The translations under genes and the position numbers were made by a program. The notes beneath the pieces were generated by a model. That model saw nothing but the letters and a program-made list of their open reading frames with translations. It did no database searches and was not told where the DNA came from. From positions 744,001 to 808,000 of the forward strand of contig JALLLS010000002.1 of assembly GCA_025094145.1 (NCBI GenBank): a stretch of DNA of 64,000 nt, written 5' to 3'. Positions 48,012 through 57,725 of this stretch are shown here, one piece after another; the first letter of the stretch is position 1; each line of letters opens with the position of its first letter. The DNA is from Spinellus fusiger (lineage: Eukaryota > Mucoromycota > Mucoromycetes > Mucorales > Phycomycetaceae).

Positions 48012-48343
48012 TGTGATGATGAAAATATCTTTATACTATTGGTACGAATGAATGAAAAAATAGCTTATCAGTATAAAAAATTATATATGTACAGAGATAT
48101 ATAAATATTGTTAATTGTAAGTTGGACATTTGACTTGTTTGCAAAAAAAAAAGCTATATTATTTATTAACAGCTTAACGGGGTAGTCATTTTAGTGAACT
48201 TTGATTCTTTGAATTATCCCTTTTCATAGTGAGTCAATTTGCACTTACAAAGATTAAAGATATACCTACTTTGATGGTTACTTGCTTAATCAAGTCTAAA
48301 AGTATTCTCTTTTCTTTCTCTTTCTTACTTGGAATACTCATTG

Positions 48344-49679
48344 TACAGTGGGGGACAAAAATTTGGTGATTTTAAAAAAAATTGATAGATTTCATATTAT
48401 CAATACAGTGTTTTTCTTGTATCAAGAGAAATAAAACGTATTTTATACTTTAATAAAGCCCATATTATGTTTTAAAAAAGGCTCTAGAATACTTATATTT
48501 AATTTTTATTTACTTTTACTTATAAAAAACTATTACAAATATAGCTTCAATAATGGGTACTCCCACCCCTGTTCTTGATGACTTCTTGCATTCGTGCTGG
48601 CATTGTCTCAATCAAAGAATTCTATGTTTTTGACTCAAAAGAATCCCAGGCTTCTTGTATTATGGTTTTGAACTTGTCCATCTTGACAGAACCTTTGTAT
48701 CTCTCCTGGACCCTGTCTTTTATCTGCATCCAAAGGTCTTCAATGGGGTTCAGATCGGGTGATTGAGCAGGCCACTCCAAACTATCAATTCCTCTCTCTT
48801 TTTTCCAATCACTTGCTACAATACTTTTGTGAGTGGGTGCTCCATCTTCCATCAATATCAGGTGGTAATCTAGACCTCAGAAACGTAGCAATGCCTCTTC
48901 ATAGACTTTCTTGACAAAATCAACAGCATTTCGTTCATCCTTCTCAAGCATTACTAGCTCTGACTTTTCACCATGACGAATAGCTCCCCAAACCATGACT
49001 GAGGATCTTCCACTCTTGAATGTGTGAGCAAGACAATATTTTTTGTAAGCTTCTCCATCCTTACGCCAAACGTGAACCACTCGACTGTTCTTGCTAATTT
49101 CGAAACTACTTTCGTCAGTCCATATAACTCTTTCCCACATACCGACAGTCCAGTGGAAATTTTCTTTGGCAAACTTGAGTCTTTTTTCTTGATGTTTTTC
49201 ATTCAAAAAAGGTTTCTTTATTACGACTCGGCTAAATATACCCTCTTAATGCAGTACACGTCTAACAGTGCATTTGCTGAATTTTTCGGGTATTGCTGCA
49301 ACTATCTCACTTAAAGTCATTCGTCTGTTCTTGCCAACAACGTTCAAAAGGTGTCGTATTCCTCTTTCATTGAATATTTTAGGTCCACCCAAACCTTTTT
49401 TGACGTTTAGTGGTTCTTCTTGTCGTTTGTTGATTTAGAACATTGTAGATTGTTCGCAGCTTTACTCTAGTTCTTTCAGTTATTTCTTTTACTTTCATAT
49501 TTGCTTGTCAAAAATTAACAATAGTAAGTTTTTGATCGTCTGTTAGTTGCATTGTAAATTAAATATGAATATACTTTTATTAAGAAAAAAGAAAGAAAAC
49601 TGCTACAAGTGTCTCTTATGTAAGATATGAAATATGTCAGATCTCTTAAAAAAATGCCATTTTTTGTCCTTCCACTGTA
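48344..49679 (-). mobile_element. Tc1-like DNA transposon (1,336 bp), transposase broken by nonsense codons and one frameshift
   Basis: The inverted ends begin TACAGTGGGGGACAAAAA and TACAGTGGAAGGACAAAAA, with TA borders. The minus-strand transposase starts near 49496 (MKVKEITERTRVKLRTIYNV, an HTH), has a frameshift near an A run at about 49400, and continues in one frame: RRMTLSEIVAAIPEKFS, VRRVLH-stop-EGIFSRVV, VIWTDESSFEI (first Asp), VMVWGAIRHG, ALLRF-stop-GLDYHLILMEDGAPTH (second Asp), QSPDLNPIEDLW (Glu) and, after a further stop, NSLIETMPARMQEVIKNRGG. The distance between the second Asp and the Glu gives DD34E. The stops are TAA, TGA and TAG where Gln, Trp and Gln codons would be expected. 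Confidence 0.87.
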
Positions 49680-49784
49680 CACACCCAAAGAAATCTTCCT
49701 TGTTTTATTGAAAGCCACTGTATATTGCACCAGGCTCTTTCGTGTAATCAATATTACCCCAAAAGAGCAAAATATAAATCGCAA

Positions 49785-50700
49785 AATTCAACACACTACA
49801 CATTGGATACACCAACTGCGGATCCTGTCCAACCACCAACCATCAAGTAACCTCCTGTACCAGCACCTGTCAGACCCTCTGTGTCTGAGGCCACCACTGC
49901 CACCACCATTCTTAACTCGGACAATAGAAAACCCAGATAAATTACCAAACACACTCGTGCAAATACCTACGAGTATCAAATGACTGAGGTAGAAAGGCCT
50001 GATACCTTCACCCAGTAGATGATGGTATTTCTGTCAGATATTCAGAGATAAATGGTAATAATAGGACACCAAATCCAGGAATTGGAAGCACAAGTCAAGG
50101 TCAAAGATGACCTTATTACATCTCTCCAGGCTCAGATCAATGTCAAGAGTGTAGATAATGCACCCAAATCACCTCCTACCCCCACTAATTTAGGGTACAG
50201 TATTGCTCTCCACTTTGGCCCAAGCATTGCCACACCCTGTCTATCCACCATTGCCTATGAGAAGCTCCTGGCAGACCTCAAGGCCGAGGCCACAGTCGCC
50301 AGCCCTCCCTCCACCCTTGAGAAAGAAGCCCTCCAGACATTTGGGTCTGACTCAGCCATGGAAGGAGTCGAGGGAGACAATCAACACACCTAACAAGACT
50401 TATAAATAGACCAATCTTTCTTCTATTGAAAGCTTGTGTGATTAGGCCCAAACTAATGTCTATGTCTGTACTGTCATTTTCTCTTATCTATCATATTTCT
50501 CTTCATTATTATTTTTCCTCATTTCGAGGTTTTATCTACTCTTATCTTTCTGTTTCTTTTTTCCTTGCATTTATTCTTTCTACTTTTGCATTTGAAAGTG
50601 TTCATATGTATATCTTAATTGTTCAAAAGTTCTTATAGGGTGGCTAACATGCCCAATGCGCGAATAGCAACCAACACCCAAAAATAAAAAATACTTTGAA
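49785..50700 (+). mobile_element. Non-LTR element remnant: ORF1-like coding part joined to the LINE 3'-end repeat
   Basis: From about 49800 a Pro/Thr-rich segment (TPTADPVQPPTIK, then PVSEATTAT) is followed by YEYQMTEVERPDTFTQ. An open frame at 50052-50393 follows, with a coiled coil (HQIQELEAQVKVKDDLITS), a Pro-rich spacer, and ALHFGPSIATPCLSTIAYEK, ending in an acidic tail. The organisation resembles a nucleic-acid-binding ORF1 protein of fungal LINEs, with two or three early stops. Immediately downstream, 50440-50690 is the same 3'-end repeat as at 3380, 4500 and 4915 (ending AATGCGCGAATAGC, A-rich tail). No reverse transcriptase lies between, so it is an internally deleted copy or a non-autonomous family. 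Confidence 0.55.
50440..50700 (+). repeat. LINE-type 3'-end repeat, copy 4
   Basis: It starts GCCCAAACTAATGTCTATG, has a T-rich middle and ends GGTGGCTAACATGCCCAATG, then CGCGAATAGC and an A-rich tail. It is the most complete copy and the only one preceded by coding-like sequence. Confidence 0.7.
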
Positions 50701-50703
50701 CTG

Positions 50704-50812
50704 TACACACGCAAAGATTTTTGGGATATAAAAGTAAATATACGGACAATAGAATCACACTTTTTCTCTAATTGGCTAATGTGTTTTAAAAGGGTATTTT
50801 TGCTGTCTAAAT
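50704..50812 (+). repeat. Inverted 110-bp repeat, left copy
   Basis: It reads ACACGCAAAGATTTTTGGGA to TTTTTGCTGTCTAAAT. Its reverse complement occurs at 54235-54345 (AGATTTTTGGGATATAAAA, GGCTAATGTGTTTAAAAAG, TTTTTCGCTGTCTAC) with some changes. TATAAAA and GGCTAATGTG (a CCAAT-type box) are conserved in both. It could be a promoter-like segment of an old element. Confidence 0.65.
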
Positions 50813-50856
50813 GAACAATTTCAAACTCTGTCTGCCTATCCTAGCAATAGCTACAC

Positions 50857-52475
50857 TACACTATTTTCACTTATTATTGTCGCACTTTTGGAAAAAAAAT
50901 TGTCGCACTTTTGGAAAAAAACTTAGCGCACAAGTGGAAAAAAACTTATCGCATTAATAAATTAAAAGATGGCGTATAAGTTGGATGCGACAAATGTGAC
51001 ATAAATGTTTTATTTTTAAAGAGGCTTCTCTTGTAAGCAATCCTCAAATCTATCGACAGAGTATTTGCAAAACCCTCTGAGGTCACCGAGAAGAACTTGG
51101 TTAGATGCATCGGCGATTCTAGATGACAGAGTTTCTTCTTCCAAGAGTCTTTCTCTTTTTAACTTGCTTTTGCAAACAGACCAGAATTGCTCGATAAGAT
51201 TCAACTCTGGTGAGTAAGGGGGAAGATAGACACACTTGTACCCAAGGCTTTCAATGAAGCTTTTAATGTCTTCATTCATATGGATAGGGGCGTTGTCCAT
51301 AATCAAGTCATTATCCTTGAAAACATCTGGATAATTGTCCATGACATCCATTGTATCGCTCAAGAAATTAAGATAGTGGCCAGTAACAGTGCCTTTGCTT
51401 TGTTTTTGAGAAGGCCCACTAGATCCAGTTGTTCCTCTCTTCTTTGAAGCAGGTAACATTCGAGGCCGTCTTACTTTTATGTTGACAAGGCCCTGAGCAG
51501 ATGTTGCTCCCATGATAGTTGTTGTTTTGGCCCTCGTTCTTGGTACTTTTACTACTGCACGAGTACCTAATTTTGACCAAGCAAAAATACGCTTCATGTT
51601 GATGTGGAATGCCGCTTCATCTATAAAGACACAGTTGCTCATGTAGTCCATGTCTGTCTCCATCCATTTCTGTACCCACTCCTTTCGATTCTTGATCTTT
51701 TCAGGACTATTGCGGTCAACTGAATGAAAATGGGCTCTATTTAGACTGATCTTACAATCCTTAGTGACAAAATTGTAGAGAGCTGTTTTCGATATCTCTA
51801 AATCAATAAAAGACGTTCTCAAACTCTCCATCATTTGATCCAGGACTAAAGAGGGCTGATCGTCCAATAAATCGACTAAGAATCTTTTGTGGCTATCGTC
51901 CAGTAGTTCTGGTCTACCAACTGGCCTTCCACTACCTTCTTTTCTGGCAATGAATATCTGAGGATTCTGCTGATCGTTTGAATACCATCGCTGAGCAGTG
52001 CGTGGGTTGATTTGAAGTTTCAGTGCAGTAGCTCTGACGCTCATACCCTTTTCATAATTCAACACAAATAACTGCTCTTTCTCAGAATCTTTGTACTACC
52101 TGTGGATACTAGGAGCTCTGTTATCCTCTTCCGTATTGATATCTCTGTCCACAGATTGTTGTACAATTTTTCTTTCTGGCTTCTCAGGTGGTTTGAGGTC
52201 AAGGTACATCCCGAAATTTGTAACCGTCTCAATAGGGTACGTCTCCTCGTCTACCTCCATCTTCACTACTGTAACGGCTATGCCTTTATCACTATATATA
52301 TTTCCTTGGCCGTCTTCGTGCACAATGCTATTCATTTTTTAAGAAAAATAAAATGTAAGAAACCTCAAGTACTTAGAATACGCCAGTTTAAAATCTTTTA
52401 CTATGCCAAGTTTTAATTTATTAATCCGATATATTTTTCTCTAAAAGTGCGACAATAATAAGTGAAAATATTGTA
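50857..52475 (-). mobile_element. IS630/Tc1-type transposon (1,619 bp) with near-complete DD34E transposase
   Basis: The inverted repeats of 33 bp differ at one base: the left begins TACACTATTTTCACTTATTA and the right TACAATATTTTCACTTATTA; both continue TTGTCGCACTTTT. TA borders are present. A GTCGCACTTTTGGAAAAAAA motif is tandemly repeated inside the left end (50879-50930). The transposase gene fills the interior. It is the best preserved element of the window and a candidate source for the miniature relatives at 5269, 47672, 52529, 57387 and 60803, whose ends share a TACACTnTTTTC type of start. Confidence 0.92.
51016..52335 (-). CDS. DD34E transposase (IS630/Tc1 superfamily), one in-frame TAG
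   Basis: It cuts and pastes its own element. The frame runs from ATG at 52335 to TAA at 51016 (440 codons) with a single TAG at 52098-52096. Downstream of this stop, 349 codons remain open from an internal Met at 52065. Motifs: HTH (MSVRATALKLQINPRTAQRW), GRPVGRPELLDD linker, first Asp in CVFIDEAAFHIN, second Asp in DLIMDNAPIHMN, Glu in PPYSPELNLIEQFW; 34 residues lie between the second Asp and the Glu. The N-terminal 79 residues are acidic (EVDEETYPIETVTNFGMYLD). All three catalytic residues are intact. The shorter 349-residue product still includes both the HTH and the catalytic core, so activity is not excluded. Confidence 0.88.
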
Positions 52476-52528
52476 TTTAACAATAACTATAGGCTGGAGA
52501 TCTCCGCCATACTCTAGTAACATAGCAT

Positions 52529-52892
52529 TACACTCTTTCCAGAAATTATTAACGCAAAAATAGAAATGAATTTGGTGCACAGCGTAAAATGAATTTGATG
52601 CAAAAAAAAAATTTTTTTTTTGCGCTCAAGATCGCCTAATGCAAGGATTCAAAGGATTTTATTTACTCAATTACAATATCTTGAAAAAGATAGCCTATGG
52701 TTTCCTTGAGACATTCAATGGTAACCTGTATGTCTTTTTCAAGATATTGTAATTGAGTAAATAAAATCCTTTGAATCCTTGCATTAGGCGATCTTGAGCG
52801 CAAAATTTTAATTTCTTTAAAAAAGAAAAACAGTATAAAAATGCACCAAATCTATTTTTATTTTTGTGCTAATATTTTCCGGAGAGAGTGTA
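52529..52892. mobile_element. Palindromic (foldback) miniature transposon 2 with a transposase-like C-terminus
   Basis: This is a 364-bp palindrome. The outer ends read TACACTCTTTCCAGAAATTA (left) and TACACTCTCTCCGGAAAATA (complement of right), with TA borders. The inner arms (about 52618-52688 and 52737-52803) are nearly identical inverted copies, with a loop near 52689-52736. On the minus strand the loop and left arm read KDIQVTIECLKETIGYLFQ, then DIVIE and stop (52738-52663). The layout equals that of palindrome 1: a short coding end with a stop, in the same position relative to the arms. Confidence 0.75.
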
Positions 52893-53390
52893 TTCAATTA
52901 CTTCTTGGTAAAGAACTTCTATTCAAGAGATTAGATTATTTTGATTGTACTCAAACCCTCTAAATGGAGTTAAGATCTGGACATTGTCAAAAACAACTAT
53001 ACATGTTTTCTATTATTTTAGTCACTATAAGCTGAATACAACTTGTTAATGGGACATACTTGGTGTCTACTCCTTCATTTTTTCCAATTAAGACATATTT
53101 TATTAAGTGTCTTAACACAGCCACACACTTCATGCATTAGTCAATTCAGTGGATCAAGGAATAAGCTTCACACAGATGGAATTAACATGCTTCTCTCTCT
53201 TTCTCTCTCTCTCAAGCTATTGATGTGTTTTTAGATTTTATAGTATCATTTATATCATAAGCTTCTATATAAAAAAAATTAATAGTATTGATACTTTCAT
53301 AATTAAAATTAACTCAACTGTTGAAAATCATAGAGAAATTTATCGTCTATTTTTATTTATTTGAAAAAATAAAAAAATAAAACATATACA
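52893..53390. other. AT-rich DNA with a Tc1 trace
   Basis: The minus strand near 52960-52985 reads QCPDLNSI, a decayed SPDLNPIE motif. Nothing else could be assigned. Confidence 0.35.
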
Positions 53391-53394
53391 CGTA

Positions 53395-53880
53395 ATGCTT
53401 CATCCTAGGAAGAAAGATAATTATGCTTGGAAACATACTCTAGACACCACTGATAGTATAGAAAGAAGAAGACCACGTAGGAGTGACTCAAGAAGAGTAT
53501 TTACTTACTTAATAACAATACAATGGGTGCCTTGTACAGTAGAATAGATCGTAGCCCAAATGAAAATAATTTCTACCTTTTTATCTCTAGAATAACCTTT
53601 GGTACTATATATTACTTTCTCTTCTCTTCTCTTCTCTTCTCTTCTTTTGTTTTGTTTAATGAGTAATTGCATATTAATTTGTTTAGCTATTCTCATGTTG
53701 ATAATTATTTAAGTGTTAAGTTATTGGTTTCTATTAAAAATAACAAAAAAATGGGGACTATCAAAACAAAGAGCTTCTCTCTATTCTAGCGATGGATTAC
53801 ACTTTAGCCTTGACTTTCCTTCAATTTACATATCAAAATTTACATGTCAAACAACTCACTCTCCTATTTAATTGGGTATA
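53395..53880 (+). repeat. Dispersed repeat, copy B (compare 32505-33070)
   Basis: It matches copy A in order and orientation, but has lost some internal parts and gained a (TTCTC)n microsatellite at 53609-53645. Conserved blocks include GACACCACTGATAGTATAGA and CAAACAACTC near the end. Confidence 0.6.
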
Positions 53881-54234
53881 AAAGACAGTATGAGAAGCAA
53901 CACCTTGTTATCATTAGGCACCACTGTTAATGCCAGCTACAATGAGGTAGTTGTTAAAGTGATTATGAATATTGAGTCAATGAATGTCTATAATGCTCTT
54001 AACACAAGTGAGTTTGGTTCTATTTTATGGACAACGATTACTAGAGTTAATTCAGTGTGTTCTATAATACATCTTTCTCAATCAATGTTATACTGCAGAT
54101 ACTATGAGCTTATGAATAACAGATTATGTTAAACAATAAATTCAGTGACTGAATTTTAATATTAGCTTCATTGCTTCCTTTTACAGCCAACTTTATAGTA
54201 TTTAATTGCAAAGTCAATAGTTATTGCTAAAATA

Positions 54235-54345
54235 AGTAGACAGCGAAAAAGTCTTTTTAAACACATTAGCCAATCATAATAAGTGTGATTTTATTCTCCA
54301 AGTATTTCTTTTTATATCCCAAAAATCTTCTAGTGTGTATAAGAG
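54235..54345 (-). repeat. Inverted 110-bp repeat, right copy
   Basis: It is the reverse complement of 50704-50812 with scattered changes. The two copies enclose a 3.5-kb stretch with the DD34E transposon, palindrome 2 and repeat copy B. Confidence 0.65.
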
Positions 54346-54677
54346 AATCTCGAGGTATGAGAAACACAATAAATAAGCTATCATTAAATAAATACAATCA
54401 TCCTGTAATATAGTTGAGTTTATTTTGGGTCTAGAATAAATTCAATTAACCTGCATATTAATTGTTTAACATAAGAAAACAAAGCTTGCCCCATAACAAA
54501 AATAAATAAAACTGATTGAATAATTTAGCTTGTCAAAAGCAATAAAGGAATCAAGATTAATTTATTCTAGGTTTTTAAAAATGAGAAATATAAATAAAGT
54601 CTATTAATTAACATCCAATAGAAAGACCAAAGTAACTATAAGAGAGGTTAGTTAATGTCGAGGTCATTAGGTTTATC

Positions 54678-56126
54678 TTATACATACTCTAAGTGATCAA
54701 AGATGTTGGTGAAGGGAACAACAGAGTTACTGCAGCTTGAACTATCAAAGCTGCTGCTGCAGATGTCTAATTATAACAATTAATATCTTCTTTTTTTGGG
54801 GGGTAAGATTTCAAGTACATACCGACTTCGTTGTTATGAATCCAGTATTCAGTACCGGGGTGGAGGAAACCAAGTGATTGAGGAGGAAGATGGGGAACAA
54901 CTAATTTTGATAAAGTGATTCATGTTAGTATCTATTTAAATAACTGCACATGATTGACTTACTGTCGCGATTGTTGATGGTACGCTTAAGAGAGATACCG
55001 GTGGAGGCAAAATAGTAAGCAAAGTTGCTGTCACCAACACGAGGACCACCTAAGTTCAGAAGCGGAGTATTAGCATTTATATTCTAAGTAGACAGATAAA
55101 AATTTAATAAGAGAATGTCCTTACCGAAAGTGTAGATAGAAAGGTTTTGAGGAGTGAGTCTCATATCACGTTGGAAAAGATCCAAAACAGCGACAGTAGC
55201 AAGAGCACCACCAAGAGAGTGGCTACATAGTAAAAAAGAATTAGAATCTGTCTAATTTTTATACCTGATGTATTATTTACCCAGTAACCACAACTTTGTA
55301 GTTGGGGAATTGAGTCAATTGGCTAAGGACTGTAGAAAGAACAACTGACTGGGTGCTCATGTAACCATCATAGAAGCCTATATTAAATTATTAAGTATAA
55401 AAGTATGAGTATTCAATTCGTTAACAAAAAGATGATACATACCTGTGTGAACTGATGCACCAGAAACAGGAGGATAAGGTTTCTTGGCAAAGCTAAGATC
55501 CTATTTTAGGGGGAAAAAAAGTCAATATTGCCTAGTATACAAATAAAATGTACTTACAATAACCCAGTTTTTAAGTGAGTATGAGCCTATACAATAACAA
55601 ATGAATGAGTTAATCAAATCTACCAATTGATTCTACCTCTGAAAACGAGCTCAATTTCGTTTTTGGCATCATTTCTGGCAACGTATCCATTGATATCAAG
55701 ACCAGCAACAAATGTTTTAATCAAGCTGTAGCCATTATCACAGGTACGGCAACTCCAGAGATCTTTGGGGCAAATATTGGAGCAGTAGGCGCTGTTGGAC
55801 AGTCTCATATAGGTGGTCAAATCTGAGACCTGGGAGGTAGAGGCAGTAGGCAGACTTGAATCTTTCATAATGATTGCTGGTGCAGTAGAGTTGAGGCCGA
55901 AACCACCTTTCTGTGGAGAATTCTTAGGAAGACGGGGGTTGCTAGCAAGGACTTGTGTCTCTGCATTTAAGATAGCATGTGTGGGAATCTTTGGTCTAGC
56001 AGAAACACGCTCATGAATAATGGAAGGTAATACTTTTGGCTTCTTGGCATGAGCACGAGCAGCCTCAACTGGGGAATAGACGGCAAGAAGTCCGAGGGTA
56101 ACAGATGCTAATGCTAAAAACTTCAT
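54678..56126 (-). CDS. Secreted class 3 lipase (Rhizomucor/Rhizopus type), 341 aa
   Basis: It hydrolyses triacylglycerols outside the cell. Exons: 56126-55637, 55586-55558, 55500-55443, 55377-55281, 55222-55125, 55049-54963, 54900-54823, 54766-54678; all phases agree. Residues 1-22 are a signal peptide (MKFLALASVTLGLLAVYSP); a basic propeptide-like segment follows (KIPTHAILNAETQVL). The mature enzyme starts near the SQVSDLTTYMRLSNSAYC region. Catalytic Ser lies in VVVTGHSLGGALATVAV, Asp in the NNRDIVPHLPP segment, and His in NIFDHLEYV at the C terminus. Conserved Cys residues (CSNICPKDLWSC, and CSSSFDSSSCSN near the end) can form the known disulfides. The lid region is around KKPYPPVSGASVHTGFYDGY. 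Eight short exons are unusual next to the intron-poor transposons. The gene stands alone between repeats. Confidence 0.95.
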
Positions 56127-57386
56127 CTTATTGTTTATAAATAATATGATAGTTCTGTTGAGATTTATAGAGGCCTATTTATACTAATCTAATAGTGTCA
56201 AAGAAATCCTTCAGATAAATGTAATGCTTGTGTTACTTAGTTTGTTTGTAGTACATGTGTTACTTAGTGTCAAGGTCAACTTGATCAGGTACAACACTTG
56301 TAAAACTAGGGCATTTGGAAATTATTGCTCCTCTGTGGAGAAACCATTGAAATTGATTGAAGAAACTAAATGGAGTTTATTCAGAAACAAATTACTATAT
56401 TAGAGTTGGTATTTGGAAATCTTTATCGACTGTCACAAAACCATACTCTTTGGTATTGTACTCATTAAACCCATGGCCAATAGCCAAAGTATCTAATTGT
56501 ATGTTACAATATACTATATGATAGAATCAAAATAACTGACAAGATAAATCAAGAAGAGTATCAAGATACCATAAATCTGCCATAGTAAAAACATACTTCT
56601 TAATGTATCTATAAAGTTGTCTCATGATCTTTAATATTAACAAATATATTGATAAAACAACAAAGCTTGGCTTGCAGCCTTCAATTATTATACTTGACTC
56701 GTGTATGATAGGTTTAAACTCATAATTGATTCTGCTAAGACATTTTATCTTAGTACCTTGAAGTAAAAAAAAACTGGGGTATAGCTCCTCCGGTTAAACA
56801 ATCTAGTTCCATTCTAAGTTAATATTTAACATCTATGTCTTAATATCTACACTACTTTCACAAATAATCGTCTATTTCATTCGTTTTTTGTATAGGATCA
56901 CAGCCAAATTGCAGTTTAATAATCTTGAATAGATAATTTGTGAAATTAATATGTACCTGCACTTTAATGATAGCCATTTATTTTGTATAAAATAGTTTTA
57001 TTTATTGTTTCTATTTTGTATAGATATTAATGAGGTATCTAACCAGAAATCTCTAGTACAAATAAAAGTACTTTTACTATTAGAGAATTTGCACCACTTA
57101 AAATTGAGATATAAATATATAAATATATATAGAAAGAATGTACACTAAGTTTTATTATCTTTGCATTCTTACAATTATGGGGCAAAAATGATGAAGGGTG
57201 AGATTGAATGAATAAATACAACATTTTGAGACACCGCGTCATTAGTTACACTAAGTGTATTTTATGAAAACACTAAATGTTTAACAACTCAATTGATGTA
57301 ATTCATTTAGTAGGTGAAAGAAATATAGTTGCTGGAAACTCCTTATGAGAAACCCGCAAACAATCAGCCACTTGGGAAAGTATAAC
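56127..57386. other. AT-rich spacer upstream of the lipase
   Basis: It contains the lipase promoter region; a TATTTATA-like box lies near 56172 on the plus strand (TATAAATA on the gene strand). A short tandem GTGTTACTTAGT repeat lies at 56230-56268. No gene was found beyond that. Confidence 0.4.
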
Positions 57387-57725
57387 TATTGGTTTTTTCC
57401 AAACGATTTGCGCATCTGATGTATTTTTTTTTAGTCTCAAAAGTTTTTTTTTGTACTCTAAGTTTCCAGGTTTGCATATGTATGAAATAAAAAAAGGTTC
57501 ACAATTTTACTGTTTTTACCATAGATCAACTTTTATTCATAGTAATATGTATTAAATTGTTATTCAATGACTAAGCATCTATCAAAAGTTGTTAGAAAAC
57601 AGTAAAATTGTGAACCTTTTTTTATTTCATACATATGCAAACCTGGAAACTTAGAGTACAAAAAAAAACTTTTGAGACTAAAAAAAAATACATCAGATGC
57701 GCAAATCGTTTGGAAAAAACCAATA
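57387..57725. mobile_element. Palindromic (foldback) miniature transposon 3
   Basis: This is a 339-bp palindrome: outer ends TATTGGTTTTTTCCAAACGA on both strands, arms of about 120-125 bp (57387-57513 and 57600-57725) that are almost exact inverted copies, and a loop of about 87 bases. TA is at both ends. The minus strand of the loop reads CFLTTFDRCLVIE and stop. This is weakly like the RFEDCLxxKPx-stop end of the DD34E transposase, but short. The GATTTGCGCA block of the arm resembles the TCGCAC part of the DD34E ends. Confidence 0.8.

Noticed and set aside
52096..52098. In-frame TAG of the DD34E transposase explained by an intron
   Set aside because: CACAG just before it looks like an acceptor, but every splice choice tried leaves the TAG in frame or breaks the downstream frame.
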